A stretch of 40,202 nucleotides of DNA from Candidatus Saccharimonadota bacterium (GCA_017431725.1 JAFRKN010000002.1:1-40202); one strand, 5' to 3'. Shown: positions 31,266-39,962, counted from the stretch's first letter. A program made the numbers and translations. Notes: generated by a model not told the origin, from the sequence alone.

Positions 31266-32633
31266 ATGAAGAAAATTTTAATTATTTTGGGATGGTTATG
31301 TGGAAGCGTATTTGGCGGTTTGATGGTAAATTGTTGTGCGGAAGCGGAAGAATTATATGAACTACCAGAAATATATATCAAGGCCATTAATCCGGGCTAT
31401 ACGGTTGATGGCAAAAGTAACGTCGGAGAAATGATTGAAATTGGCAGGAAAAAATCCGACACACCGATTTTGCTCGCTGGGACTACTGTAAGCTATACAA
31501 ATTCGAGCGGGAATGATTCAATTTTGTTTGAATTTCCCGAGAACAGTTGGATGACTGGCGAGAGTATCCTCCTTCGTTTGGCCAGCTCGCCGGAGAGCGA
31601 GCTGGCTGCTGTGAATTATACGAAGACGTTAGCTTTTAAGGCGGGGTTAACATTAAAAAGGAACGAAGAAATTTTGGATGCGGTTTGTTGGACAGGTAAG
31701 GATGATTGCTATAAAGAGTTTAAATCTGTAAGCCCGACGGTATTAGTACGGAATTTGGAGACGGGAGATTTTGAACATTGGGAAGAATATATGCCGGTGT
31801 ATGATGAAAAAAGTTATATCGTAGAGCAAACTAATGAAGAAGCAGAAAATCCTAGTCAATGTCGGGGTTTGATGTTTTCGGAATTATTAAGTTATTACGA
31901 AACAGCAAAATCAGAGCAATTTATTGAATTATATAATGCGGGGGCAGAACAAATTTTGATGAATGGATGTAAAATTAGATACAAAAACAAAAACTACAAT
32001 TTAAGTGGAATTATTGGGGCGGAAAACTATTTTGTTTATTATCCAAAAGAATTTAGTTTGACGAAAAACCCTACTAATTTTAATAAATTGGAACTGATTG
32101 ACACAAACGGTGAAATAGTTGATACTTTAGAATACCCGAATGGACAGAGGAAAGGAACGGCGTATGCGATGATTGGCTATGATGGAAGCGGAAAAAAGAT
32201 TTGGAAAGTAACTTATGCTCCGACGCCGGGAGAAGCCAATAATTATCAAGAGTTTAAAACTTGTGAAGCGGGAAAACTAATCAATGAAGTAACGGGAAAT
32301 TGTGTAAAAGTAACAAGCGTGGCGGAAAAAATTTGTGCGGAAGGACAATATTTAAATCTTTTGACGGGGAGGTGTAAAAAATATGAGGAAAAAACAGAAA
32401 AAAGTTGTAAAGAGGGATATTATTTAAATCCTGATACGGGGAGATGCCGAAAAATTGTAGAGAATAAGGGAGCGGATTATAATCTAAAACCGGAAAATTA
32501 TGAAGAAAAATCTTCATTTATAGCGCTTTATGCGGTTTTGGGAGTGGTAGGAATAGGGTTAGTATATTTGATATATGAATTTAGACGGGAGATTGTAAAG
32601 CTTTTTGGTAAAGTTTTTCGACGATCTCGTTAA
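31266..32633 (+). CDS. surface protein with lamin-tail-like domains and Cys-rich repeats
   Basis: The 455-residue protein has a signal peptide (1-26), and two lamin-tail-like (LTD) beta domains around 30-170 and 195-340 (IEIGRKKSDTPILLAGTTVSYTN; QFIELYNAGAEQILMNGCKIRY). Three tandem Cys repeats of the form C..G..(L/N)N..TGRCKK span about 338-400. A C-terminal membrane helix (about 417-437) and basic tail follow. The whole would be exported and anchored by its C-terminus. A GC-rich palindrome (31581-31606) lies in frame in the first LTD region. The gene overlaps the converging kinase-like gene by 53 bases at its 3' end. Confidence 0.8.
   Translation: MKKILIILGWLCGSVFGGLMVNCCAEAEELYELPEIYIKAINPGYTVDGKSNVGEMIEIGRKKSDTPILLAGTTVSYTNSSGNDSILFEFPENSWMTGESILLRLASSPESELAAVNYTKTLAFKAGLTLKRNEEILDAVCWTGKDDCYKEFKSVSPTVLVRNLETGDFEHWEEYMPVYDEKSYIVEQTNEEAENPSQCRGLMFSELLSYYETAKSEQFIELYNAGAEQILMNGCKIRYKNKNYNLSGIIGAENYFVYYPKEFSLTKNPTNFNKLELIDTNGEIVDTLEYPNGQRKGTAYAMIGYDGSGKKIWKVTYAPTPGEANNYQEFKTCEAGKLINEVTGNCVKVTSVAEKICAEGQYLNLLTGRCKKYEEKTEKSCKEGYYLNPDTGRCRKIVENKGADYNLKPENYEEKSSFIALYAVLGVVGIGLVYLIYEFRREIVKLFGKVFRRSR
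31581..31606. repeat. GC-rich palindrome inside the lamin-tail gene
   Basis: GCCAGCTCGC and GCGAGCTGGC, separated by six bases, form a perfect 10-bp stem much richer in GC than the gene. It encodes ASSPESELA in frame. Confidence 0.75.
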
Positions 32634-33204
32634 AAACAGCTTCACGGGTTTGGTCACCGTTTACTTCGATGAGTAGGTCGAGTGTTTTGTAATGTTGCAA
32701 GACTGGAACAGTTTTTTCGCGAAATTCTTTGAGGCGATTTTTAAAAACTTCAAGATTTTTGTCGTCTTCGCGTTTGCCACGATCATTTAGGATTTTGGCT
32801 GCCCTGAAGCGATTTTCGACATCAGCTTCGGAAATGTTGAGAATAATGACAGCTTTGATATCATGACCAGCGCCGGCGGCAACGGACATGACTTGATTTT
32901 CTTCGCCAGACCAACGTCCGATTGAAGAGAGAATAAGTGGATATTCGAAAAGATCGCGACGTTCTAAGTAGGGTAAAACCCATTCGTAAAAAAGATCGGT
33001 GGGAATAAGGACGCCGTGTTCTGAAAAATTTTGGTTGGTTTGTTTTTCCATTTCGCGGATAATCATGCCAGAAGACAAAAATTTTGCTCCAAGTGCTTCG
33101 GCTAAACGGATGCCTTGAGTATCTTTGCCAGCCATAGGAAGTCCAAAGATATTGATTGAGCCGGTACCAAGCCATGATTTAATTTTTGTGATTTTTTCTT
33201 CCAT
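32581..33204 (-). CDS. adenylate-kinase-like nucleoside monophosphate kinase
   Basis: The 207-residue P-loop protein has GLPMAGKDTQG (about 20-30) in place of GxPGSGKGTQ, then LSSGMIIREM like the AMP-binding helix of Adk, and a LID-region RGKREDDKNLEVFKNRL like Adk's RxDD. Lys and the Thr of the P-loop are present, so phosphotransfer is plausible. It may phosphorylate AMP or another NMP, or be a divergent paralogue. The message is probably leaderless from TACAAT six bases before the ATG. Its last 53 bases overlap the converging lamin-tail gene. Confidence 0.82.
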   Translation of the reverse strand: MEEKITKIKSWLGTGSINIFGLPMAGKDTQGIRLAEALGAKFLSSGMIIREMEKQTNQNFSEHGVLIPTDLFYEWVLPYLERRDLFEYPLILSSIGRWSGEENQVMSVAAGAGHDIKAVIILNISEADVENRFRAAKILNDRGKREDDKNLEVFKNRLKEFREKTVPVLQHYKTLDLLIEVNGDQTREAVFNEIVEKLYQKALQSPV

Positions 33205-33226
33205 AGTTTTATTGTAACATAAAAAA

Positions 33227-33247
33227 GCCCCGACGAGGGGTCGGGGC
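33227..33247 (-). terminator. terminator of the 33259 gene
   Basis: A GC-rich stem GCCCCGA/TCGGGGC is followed on the minus strand by six T residues. Confidence 0.88.
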
Positions 33248-33258
33248 AGGATTAGAGA

Positions 33259-33489
33259 TTATTTGAAAAGTTTAGCGATAGTATCTTTAACAGATGAGGG
33301 GAGGGGGCCATTGCGTTCTTCACTGCACCAAGTTTTTTCTGTGATGTTGTAAATTCCAGCGATTAAGGTTTGTCCGCGTGCGGTGCGCTGAAAACGAACG
33401 GTGACTTTTCCATCCTGACAATCTGTGGTATAGGTGGTGTTGCCGTAACGAATCTTACGTTGACTTTCTCTTGATTTTGATTTTGGCAT
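33259..33489 (-). CDS. 76-residue small basic protein
   Basis: MPKSKSRESQRKIRYGNTTYTT... is basic, with two Cys (TTDCQDG and KTWCSEE) and beta-rich character, ending in a short helix. An AAGGAGG ribosome site lies eight bases before the ATG, and a strong terminator follows, so it is a real single-gene unit. It resembles the 24807 protein in size and expression signals but not clearly in sequence. No family recognised. Confidence 0.75.
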   Translation of the reverse strand: MPKSKSRESQRKIRYGNTTYTTDCQDGKVTVRFQRTARGQTLIAGIYNITEKTWCSEERNGPLPSSVKDTIAKLFK

Positions 33490-33617
33490 AAACCTAATCC
33501 TCCTTAAATGTAATGTACTGGTTAATGGGGAATTAACCTAGGAGTTTTATTTTAACATTTTTAAAAAAGATTGTAAATAAACTGGATACAGAAATAAATT
33601 AATGACACGTGGGATAA

Positions 33618-33644
33618 TTAGCACTCTTGCGTTTTTAGTGCTAA
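33618..33644. promoter_or_regulatory. CIRCE operator of hrcA-grpE
   Basis: TTAGCACTC, nine bases, TAGTGCTAA: one mismatch to the consensus inverted repeat. It encloses the likely -35 (TTGCGT, 33627-33632), with TATAAT at 33650-33655 after 17 bases. Confidence 0.95.
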
Positions 33645-33661
33645 TTTTATATAATAAGAGT

Positions 33662-34372
33662 ATGAAAATTACGGAGCGTCAAAGAGAGATTCTTTGCCAA
33701 ATCATTGAGGAATATGCCGAAACTGCTTCTCCGGTTGGGAGTGTGACACTAGCGAAGCTTTTTGCAGTTTCGCCAGCGACGATTCGGGCGGAGATGGCTC
33801 GGTTAGAAGCTTTGGGTTTAATTGCACAACCACATACCTCGGCTGGAAGGGTGCCGACGGACGCGGGGTATCGTTTTTATGTAAATAATTTAGGCGAAAC
33901 GGAAGATTTTGAAAAACCGGTAGCAGAACGAGGAGTGCATGCGCTTGAGGTTAGAGTGAATTCACAATCGCGGGCAGATACAGCGATTCGTGGAGCAGTT
34001 GATGCATTGGTAGAGTTAACAGGTAATTTGGGTTTAGCGACGATTGGTAGCCAATTATATCTTTCTGGTATTTCGCGTTTATTTACACAGCCAGAATTTG
34101 TGGATACTGGAAGAGTACAGGCGGTAGCAAAACTTTTAGATAATTTGGAACCGTGGTTAAGAGAAGCGGCGCCAGGGGAGGCTTTGAATATTTTTATTGG
34201 ACAAGAAAATCCAATTGGTAAAAACTCTGGGGTCTCTTTGATTATTTCGAAATTTAGATCGCCATTTTCGGATAGAAGTTATATTGGCGTGCTTGGTCCA
34301 ACAAGACAAAATTATTTGAAAGTGATGTCACTGGTAAAATATGCTGGTAATATGTTAGAGGAGATTTTATGA
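33662..34372 (+). CDS. hrcA: heat-shock repressor HrcA
   Basis: The 236-residue protein starts MKITERQREILCQIIEEY, a winged-helix DNA-binding domain (about 1-70; GLIAQPHTSAGRVPTDAGYRFYV is diagnostic). The HrcA core domain follows, with GEALNIFIGQENP and the C-terminal GPTRQNYLKVMSLVKY. It binds CIRCE sites: its own here and two before dnaK. TATAAT six bases before the ATG makes it leaderless. An upstream in-frame ATG at 33602 lies before the operator and is rejected. It is shorter than many HrcA proteins (about 340 residues), as the central region is reduced. Confidence 0.96.
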   Translation: MKITERQREILCQIIEEYAETASPVGSVTLAKLFAVSPATIRAEMARLEALGLIAQPHTSAGRVPTDAGYRFYVNNLGETEDFEKPVAERGVHALEVRVNSQSRADTAIRGAVDALVELTGNLGLATIGSQLYLSGISRLFTQPEFVDTGRVQAVAKLLDNLEPWLREAAPGEALNIFIGQENPIGKNSGVSLIISKFRSPFSDRSYIGVLGPTRQNYLKVMSLVKYAGNMLEEIL

Positions 34373-34791
34373 AAAAAGAAACCAAAGAACAATTAAAAAT
34401 AGAGGAACTGACGGCGGATTTGCAAAGAACTCGGGCGGATTTTGAGAATTTTAGAAAACAGGTAGATATCCAGAAGGAAAGTGAGCGCAAAAATACGAAA
34501 TTAATAACAATTTATAAAATTTTACCGTTGATGGATGATTTTGAGAGGGCAATAAGGGCTTACCAAGAGTTAAAACCTTTAGAAAAATCGTTTGAAAAGG
34601 TTTTGAAGGAACTTGAATTAAGTAAAATTTCGTCTGAGGTTGGAACGGAGTTTAATCCAGATAGACATGAAGCGGTGACGGTAGAAGGAGAGGGCGAAAA
34701 AGAGATAATCTCTGAAACGCTGAGGCCAGGATATTGCTATGAAAATGAAGTGATTCGTCCAGCGATGGTAAAAGTGAAAAGGACCTCTTGA
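34369..34791 (+). CDS. grpE: nucleotide exchange factor GrpE
   Basis: The 140-residue dimeric co-chaperone releases ADP from DnaK. It has an N-terminal coiled coil (ELTADLQRTRADFENFRKQ), LPLMDDFERAI, then the beta domain with EFNPDRHEAV and the C-terminal YENEVIRPAMVKV. The ATG overlaps the hrcA stop, with AGAGGAG upstream. It is shorter than the usual 180-200 residues because the acidic N-terminal extension is missing. dnaJ does not follow. Confidence 0.96.
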   Translation: MKKETKEQLKIEELTADLQRTRADFENFRKQVDIQKESERKNTKLITIYKILPLMDDFERAIRAYQELKPLEKSFEKVLKELELSKISSEVGTEFNPDRHEAVTVEGEGEKEIISETLRPGYCYENEVIRPAMVKVKRTS

Positions 34792-34839
34792 AAAAAGAGT
34801 GAAAAAATGCTAAAATAAGGGGAAATTAAAGGAAAAAAT

Positions 34840-35535
34840 ATGGCTGAACATAAATTAACGCTAAAAGAGCGTGAGTTAACTGGGAAAAAATTGAAAGGTT
34901 TAAGAGAGATGGGGTTAATCCCGTCAGTAATTTATGGTGGGAAAAAACCAATTTTGGCAGCATCGGAATATGTAGTGACAAAAAAGGTTTTAGAAAAAGC
35001 AGGTTATCATTCACCGATTGATCTTGATTTAGATGGCAAGAAACGGATGGTGATAGTAAAAGATATTCAAATCGATCCAGTTTCAAGAAGAATTTTAAAT
35101 ATTGAATTTCAGGCGATTTCGGCTAATGAGGTGGTGGAAGCGACGACGCCAATAGTGATTTTGAATTACGAAGAGTCTGAAGCTTCAAAAACATATCATT
35201 TTGCTTTGACGCAGGCTATAGAAGAAATTGATGTGAAGGCTAAACCAGCAGATTTACCGAAGGCGTTAGAAATTGATGCTACTTCGCTAAAGGAACTTGA
35301 CGATAAGATTACGATTGCTGACATTAAATTACCTGAGAATGTGGAATTTTCTGATAAAGAAATAGATGTTAGTAGGGTAGTAGCTTCGCTATATGATCCA
35401 GCGGCGGAAGCGGCGGCACGTGAGGCAGAAGAGCAGGCGGCAGCTGAGGCTGAGCCAGTGGAAGCGGCAGATGTCCCAGCTGATAATGGTCAAAAGCCAG
35501 AAGAAGCTGCAGAGACCGAAAAAACTGAAGAATAA
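34840..35535 (+). CDS. rplY: large ribosomal subunit protein bL25 (Ctc/TL5 type)
   Basis: The 231-residue protein binds 5S rRNA. The N-terminal L25 domain (about 1-92) has RELTGKKLKGLREMGLIPSVIYGG and VKDIQIDPVSRRILNIEFQ. The C-terminal TL5-like beta domain (about 95-185) has the usual LPENVEFSDKEIDV. An Ala/Glu-rich tail of about 45 residues follows. The promoter TTGAAA-N17-TAAAAT (34787-34815) and an AAAGGA ribosome site are present. Confidence 0.94.
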   Translation: MAEHKLTLKERELTGKKLKGLREMGLIPSVIYGGKKPILAASEYVVTKKVLEKAGYHSPIDLDLDGKKRMVIVKDIQIDPVSRRILNIEFQAISANEVVEATTPIVILNYEESEASKTYHFALTQAIEEIDVKAKPADLPKALEIDATSLKELDDKITIADIKLPENVEFSDKEIDVSRVVASLYDPAAEAAAREAEEQAAAEAEPVEAADVPADNGQKPEEAAETEKTEE

Positions 35536-35542
35536 TCAAAAA

Positions 35543-37381
35543 TTAGAGAATCTTAGTGTTAGCGATAAGACGGGTTAAAAAGGCTGAACGGGCGGCATCG
35601 GTGTTGGCGTTGTCACCTTTCCAGGCATAGAGAGCAGGATCTTGAAGGGCACGGGCAAAAGAAAAGGTGACCGGCCAGGGGAATGGACCATTTTTCTCGA
35701 TTTCGGCGAGATTTTTGGTGGCTTCTTCAACGGTTTGGCCTCCAGACAAGAAGACTACACCAGCTAGATTGTTGGGAACGTGATTTTTGAGAATTTTGGC
35801 GGTTTCTTGACCGACTTCTTGAGGAGTAGAAGGAGTGACAAATTGTTTACCGGCGAGAATCATGTTGGTTTTGAGGATACAAGCATGTAAGTTGACTTTG
35901 AGTGAATTGAGTTCTTGAAAAAGAGTATCTAAAATATAGGCAGTGACTTCGGCACTTTTTTGGATAGAATAGTTGCCATCATAGACTACTTCTGGTTCGA
36001 CAATAGGGACGAGACCGGCAGATTGACAAGAAAAAGCATATTTGGCAAGAATGCGGCAATTTTCTTTGACAGCTAGTTTGGTTGGTGTAATGAGATTGCC
36101 TTTTTCATCAAGACGAATTTCAAAAGCTGCGCGCCATTTGGCAAAACGAAGACCCATATTATAATATTCTGCAAGACGATTTTCGAGATGGTCGAGGCCT
36201 TTGGTATAGGTTTCGAGGGAATTATCGAAGTTTTCGAGTCCTTCGTCGACTTTGATGCCAGGTATGATACGTCGGCTAATAAGAAAATCGACGACATTTT
36301 GACCATCGTCGGTTTGGCTACGAGCGGTTTCGTCAAATAAAATGACTCCGTTAACATATTTTTCTAAATTAGGAGTAGAAAAGAAAATATTGCGGTAGCT
36401 ACGACGATTTTCGTAAGTGTCAGGGATATTTAGCTTGGCAAATTTTTTCTTGATGGAACCGCCAGATTCATCGGCGGCAAGAATGCCTTTTTTGGGCAGG
36501 ACGAGATTGGCGGCGATAAGCTCTAGTTGATTATTTTCGTCGATATCTTGAGAGAGTTTTTGTAGTTCGGAAATAGATAGAACTGAGTCGAGTTTAGAAT
36601 TTTCAACATTAGTGCGGGCCATTTTTAGGCTGTCTTCGACGGAATAGCCAAGCACAAAACCGCCAAGTATAGTGGCTGAGATGATTGAATAAGCGGATAG
36701 ATGGGTGAGAACATCAATACGCTCGACAAAAAGTTTTTCGTTTATTTTGAGATAGGAAATTTGATTTTCGGAAATTGAAATGATTTTTTGGGGGTCGATG
36801 GTGCTAAATTCAAGCGCGTAAGTTTTTTCCGGTAGGAGGTCAGGATTTTCTAAAAAGATAAGGTTAGCACGAGAAAGAAGACTATTCAAAAATTGATTAT
36901 TGAGGTTTCTGACGTAGACGACCAACTTAGTTTTAGGAGAAATATCTAGATAAGCATTGATTTTTTTAGTGGTGTTTAAATCTAGTTCGGTAGAACGATC
37001 AAGAAAGAGATAGTCTACGGCTTCGGCGGGTGGAATAAAGACGGTTTTTTTGAAATTACTTGGTGATAAATAGCTAACTTCTTCGTTAGAAATTAAAATG
37101 TAACGATAAGTTTCGATGAGATTTTTTGGTGTGAAATTTTCTTCGGAAAAAGTAAGGGTATCATCGGAAATAGAGGGGTTTAGCTCCATTTTTTTGAGAA
37201 CTTCTAAGGTGACGGCGGCGCCACCGAGACTACTGCAGCGGTTAAAAAAATGATGTTCTCTAGCGTTAAAACTAAGATCAAGCCACCTAGTGCCGTATTT
37301 ATCGGTTTCAAAGTTTTCGGTTCGGTCATCGAGATTAAGATAAACGTCTTTTGTGACGTTGCCCACTACCAAGATATTCAT
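35543..37381 (-). CDS. fusion: PfkB-like pseudokinase domain and class I fructose-bisphosphate aldolase
   Basis: The 612-residue protein has an N-terminal ribokinase/PfkB-like fold (about 1-275; MNILVVGNVTKDVYLN, SSLGGAAVTLEVL). The GAGD catalytic motif expected near 225-235 reads LSAYSII, so kinase activity is doubtful. Residues about 285-612 are class I aldolase: KGILAADESGGSIKKKF (about 296-312), CILKTNMILAGK with the Schiff-base Lys (about 503), and GVVFLSGGQTVEEA. It cleaves fructose-1,6-bisphosphate for lower glycolysis; the triosephosphate isomerase gene is nearby. TATAAT ends six bases before the ATG. Confidence 0.9.
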   Translation of the reverse strand: MNILVVGNVTKDVYLNLDDRTENFETDKYGTRWLDLSFNAREHHFFNRCSSLGGAAVTLEVLKKMELNPSISDDTLTFSEENFTPKNLIETYRYILISNEEVSYLSPSNFKKTVFIPPAEAVDYLFLDRSTELDLNTTKKINAYLDISPKTKLVVYVRNLNNQFLNSLLSRANLIFLENPDLLPEKTYALEFSTIDPQKIISISENQISYLKINEKLFVERIDVLTHLSAYSIISATILGGFVLGYSVEDSLKMARTNVENSKLDSVLSISELQKLSQDIDENNQLELIAANLVLPKKGILAADESGGSIKKKFAKLNIPDTYENRRSYRNIFFSTPNLEKYVNGVILFDETARSQTDDGQNVVDFLISRRIIPGIKVDEGLENFDNSLETYTKGLDHLENRLAEYYNMGLRFAKWRAAFEIRLDEKGNLITPTKLAVKENCRILAKYAFSCQSAGLVPIVEPEVVYDGNYSIQKSAEVTAYILDTLFQELNSLKVNLHACILKTNMILAGKQFVTPSTPQEVGQETAKILKNHVPNNLAGVVFLSGGQTVEEATKNLAEIEKNGPFPWPVTFSFARALQDPALYAWKGDNANTDAARSAFLTRLIANTKIL

Positions 37382-37399
37382 AGGCTTATTATAGCATAA

Positions 37400-38167
37400 T
37401 TAATTTATGACGCCTAGAATTCCTCTTAAGGCGTAGGCGGTGTCTTCGTGATTTCTGACGGTGATGGTATCAATCCCCATCTGGACAACCGGATAGTCGT
37501 TGCCACCAGGCTCGGTCATATCGCCAAAATAGAGAATATCAGATTTTTTGACGTTTAATTCTTCTAGAAGGTGAGTCATGCCAAATACCTTGTTCATGCC
37601 AGGAGTAATGGCATTAATAGAAGTGGTACCGCCAATCTCATAATCGAATTCAGGGGCAAGTTCTTTGCAACGTGCAACGATTTTTTGGCGCTTTTTGTGG
37701 TCGGGATCCCAAGCATATTTTTCTTCGGTGCCGGCTTTTTGACCGAGGGCAGAGAAAGTGACTTGAGAAAGGCGATTTTCGATGATTTCGTCGCCAGGCT
37801 TTAATTTATCTTCTTCCCAGAACCCGAGTTCGCGGGCAGCCTTTTCAATAGTGTCGGAAATTTTTTTGACCTGATCATCGGTGAGGGGATAATTATAAAC
37901 TTGTTCCCAATCGTTTTTTGTAGTGTTGAAGCGATAATATTGAGTGCCTTGTGCGACAAAAAGGTGGAGATGAGAAAGTTGTTCAGGGGTAGGATTATGT
38001 AGTTGATCGACGATTTGGATGAGAAATTGATCAAATTTTTGACCAGAAATTGGGCAAATTTCGAAATGATCGAGGCATTTTACCAATAAATCGGCAATTT
38101 CTTTAGTAATGGGTGTTTTGGCAATGTTTAAGGTTTGATCTATATCAAATGCAAGTACTTTTTTCAT
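37400..38167 (-). CDS. HAD-superfamily phosphomannomutase-like protein
   Basis: The 255-residue protein has the HAD nucleophile motif FDIDQTLN (8-15), a cap with ENRLSQVTFSALGQ, and a late GGTTSINAITPGMNKVFGMTHLL then YFGDMTEPGGNDYPV (acidic motif IV). These match the eukaryote-type phosphomannomutase (PMM) branch of the HAD-IIB family, which supplies mannose-1-phosphate for glycans. A simple sugar-phosphate phosphatase is the alternative. TATAAT ends six bases before the ATG. It diverges from tpiA across 47 bases. Confidence 0.82.
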   Translation of the reverse strand: MKKVLAFDIDQTLNIAKTPITKEIADLLVKCLDHFEICPISGQKFDQFLIQIVDQLHNPTPEQLSHLHLFVAQGTQYYRFNTTKNDWEQVYNYPLTDDQVKKISDTIEKAARELGFWEEDKLKPGDEIIENRLSQVTFSALGQKAGTEEKYAWDPDHKKRQKIVARCKELAPEFDYEIGGTTSINAITPGMNKVFGMTHLLEELNVKKSDILYFGDMTEPGGNDYPVVQMGIDTITVRNHEDTAYALRGILGVIN

Positions 38168-38214
38168 AAACTTATTATAACATGGATTAGCATTATATAT
38201 GCTATAATAGGGTT

Positions 38215-38985
38215 ATGAAAACTTATATCGTGGGCAATTGGAAGTTGAATTTTACGGTCGGTGAGGCTTCCATTTATCTTCATAAACTTTTAAAGGCATT
38301 GCCTAATTATCGAGACATTGAGGTTGTGGTAGCTCCTTCGGCAATTGCTTTACAACCGTTGTCGCTTCAGGTTGATCGGCACAAAATGAAATTAGCTGCA
38401 CAGAATGCGTTTTATCGTGATTATGGAGCTTTTACGGGGGAAACATCGTTTTCGCAACTGAGAGGTTTGGCAGATTATGTGATTGTTGGCCATTCGGAGA
38501 GGCGATATATTTTAAAAGAAGATGACAAAATGATTCAGAAGAAAGTGGCGGCGGCGCTAAGGAATAAGATTTCGCCAATTCTTTGTATTGGGGAAACGGA
38601 ATCGGAGCGGGCGTTTGGTGAAACGGCAGATATAATTCGCGACCAATTAGTGGGAGGATTAGCGGAAGTTTCGGATGACGATCTTGATAAGGTGATTATT
38701 GCTTATGAACCAGTGTGGGCGATATCTAGCACTAAGGCAGCAAAAATGGCTTCTCCGGATGAAATTGCTGAAGTGGTAAGATTGATTCAAAAAACCTTAA
38801 AGGAAATTTATGGGGTGAAGACAGCGGAAAAAGTACCAATTTTGTTTGGGGGAAGTGTGAATTCATCTAATGCAGGGGCTTATTTAACTGTGCCTGGGAT
38901 AAACGGACTTTTGGTTGGTGGGGCTAGCTTGATTTTGAATGAATTCGTTGATATAATCGAAATTGCTAAAAGAGTGAGGTCATGA
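38215..38985 (+). CDS. tpiA: triosephosphate isomerase
   Basis: The 256-residue TIM-barrel enzyme interconverts dihydroxyacetone phosphate and glyceraldehyde-3-phosphate. Catalytic residues are visible: Lys in GNWKLN (7-12), His in GHSERR, Glu in AYEPVWAIS. The phosphate loop is FGGSVNSSNA, and GLLVGGASL is near the end. TATAAT (38203-38208) stands six bases before the ATG. It overlaps the next gene by ATGA. Confidence 0.97.
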   Translation: MKTYIVGNWKLNFTVGEASIYLHKLLKALPNYRDIEVVVAPSAIALQPLSLQVDRHKMKLAAQNAFYRDYGAFTGETSFSQLRGLADYVIVGHSERRYILKEDDKMIQKKVAAALRNKISPILCIGETESERAFGETADIIRDQLVGGLAEVSDDDLDKVIIAYEPVWAISSTKAAKMASPDEIAEVVRLIQKTLKEIYGVKTAEKVPILFGGSVNSSNAGAYLTVPGINGLLVGGASLILNEFVDIIEIAKRVRS

Positions 38986-39575
38986 ATAAGAAATATATGG
39001 ATTTTTTGCCACCAAGGCCAATTAAGGATGTGTATCAACAAAAAGTGGCAAGATCAAAAAGCCCTGAAGTCACAAAAAAAGTCAGTGCGACTAAAGTTGA
39101 GAATGTGGGTAGTAGGGTGACATCAAAAGCCCCAAAAACATTAAAAGAGCCGACTTTAGGTATAGTGGAAGATAGGGGTTCGAAATTCGTGAAAACAGAA
39201 GTACCGAAGAGACCTTTGGACAGGGCGCCTCATTTTAGATTGGAAAAAAGTGAATTAACTGAGGCAAAAGCAAAAAAAGTTGGTAATCAAGTAAAAAAGG
39301 TCGAGACTAAAAAAGTAGAAAAAGTTGAAGACAAGAAGACTTATAAGCCGCCAAAAACACCATTTATAAACCAAGAAAAGGTGGTAAAACGACCACTTTC
39401 GAAGAATGTTTACCAAAAGAAAATCGAGGTACCAAAAGAAGAGCCGAAGGGGCCGGTAACAATTATTACAAAGCCAGAAAAAGATGCGCATGTAAGTTTG
39501 ATTGTGACAATTATTTTGACGATAATTTTAGGGGCGGCAGCAGGAACGGTGGCGTTTTTATTATTACCTAAATGA
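38982..39575 (+). CDS. Lys/Pro-rich membrane-anchored protein, unknown function
   Basis: The 197-residue protein has a long, basic, probably disordered cytoplasmic region rich in Lys, Val and Pro (including EKVEDKKTYKPPKTPF) and one C-terminal membrane helix (about 172-194), so it is tail-anchored. PPRPIKDVYQQKVARS near the start and RPLSKNVYQKKIEV later look like a repeated short linear motif (xVYQxK). It begins at the tpiA stop codon and is followed nine bases later by the next gene. No family recognised. Confidence 0.75.
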   Translation: MNKKYMDFLPPRPIKDVYQQKVARSKSPEVTKKVSATKVENVGSRVTSKAPKTLKEPTLGIVEDRGSKFVKTEVPKRPLDRAPHFRLEKSELTEAKAKKVGNQVKKVETKKVEKVEDKKTYKPPKTPFINQEKVVKRPLSKNVYQKKIEVPKEEPKGPVTIITKPEKDAHVSLIVTIILTIILGAAAGTVAFLLLPK

Positions 39576-39584
39576 GATTAATAG

Positions 39585-39941
39585 ATGAATAACCCTTTTT
39601 TAAAGCGCTTGATTAAAGAAAAAAAAGAGGACGTGGTGCATTCTTCGGCTTATGCGCAGGCACAAAATGAAGGAAAAATAGGTTCGGCTTCGGTAGAAAG
39701 TTTTACTAAGCGTTTGTCGATTGATAAAAATCGACAGGTAATTAGAAGATATGGAGATTCTCAAATTGTGAATGAGGCATGGGGAAATGCAGGTATGAGG
39801 GCAAAAAAATATGAGGCACCGCAAAAAAATTTGGAAAATCAGCCGATTCCGTCGCTAGGTAGTCGAGGTAATAATGGATTGGGGAATGTGAGAGAAGGAA
39901 TGGTACCACCAGCGCGGAAAAATCCTGGTATTTCGAGATAA
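39585..39941 (+). CDS. 118-residue hypothetical protein
   Basis: The protein is basic, with a helical N-terminus (MNNPFLKRLIKEKKEDVVHSS) and a Gly/Asn/Pro-rich, likely disordered C-terminus. It is the third gene of the tpiA transcript. No strong ribosome site is visible, so the start is not certain. A short soluble partner of the preceding tail-anchored protein is a guess only. Confidence 0.65.
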   Translation: MNNPFLKRLIKEKKEDVVHSSAYAQAQNEGKIGSASVESFTKRLSIDKNRQVIRRYGDSQIVNEAWGNAGMRAKKYEAPQKNLENQPIPSLGSRGNNGLGNVREGMVPPARKNPGISR

Positions 39942-39962
39942 ATATGATATAATTAGGGGGCT

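Noticed and set aside
33602-33661. A 20-residue N-terminal extension of HrcA
   Set aside because: This segment contains the CIRCE operator and promoter, and HrcA starts with the winged-helix at MKITERQ.
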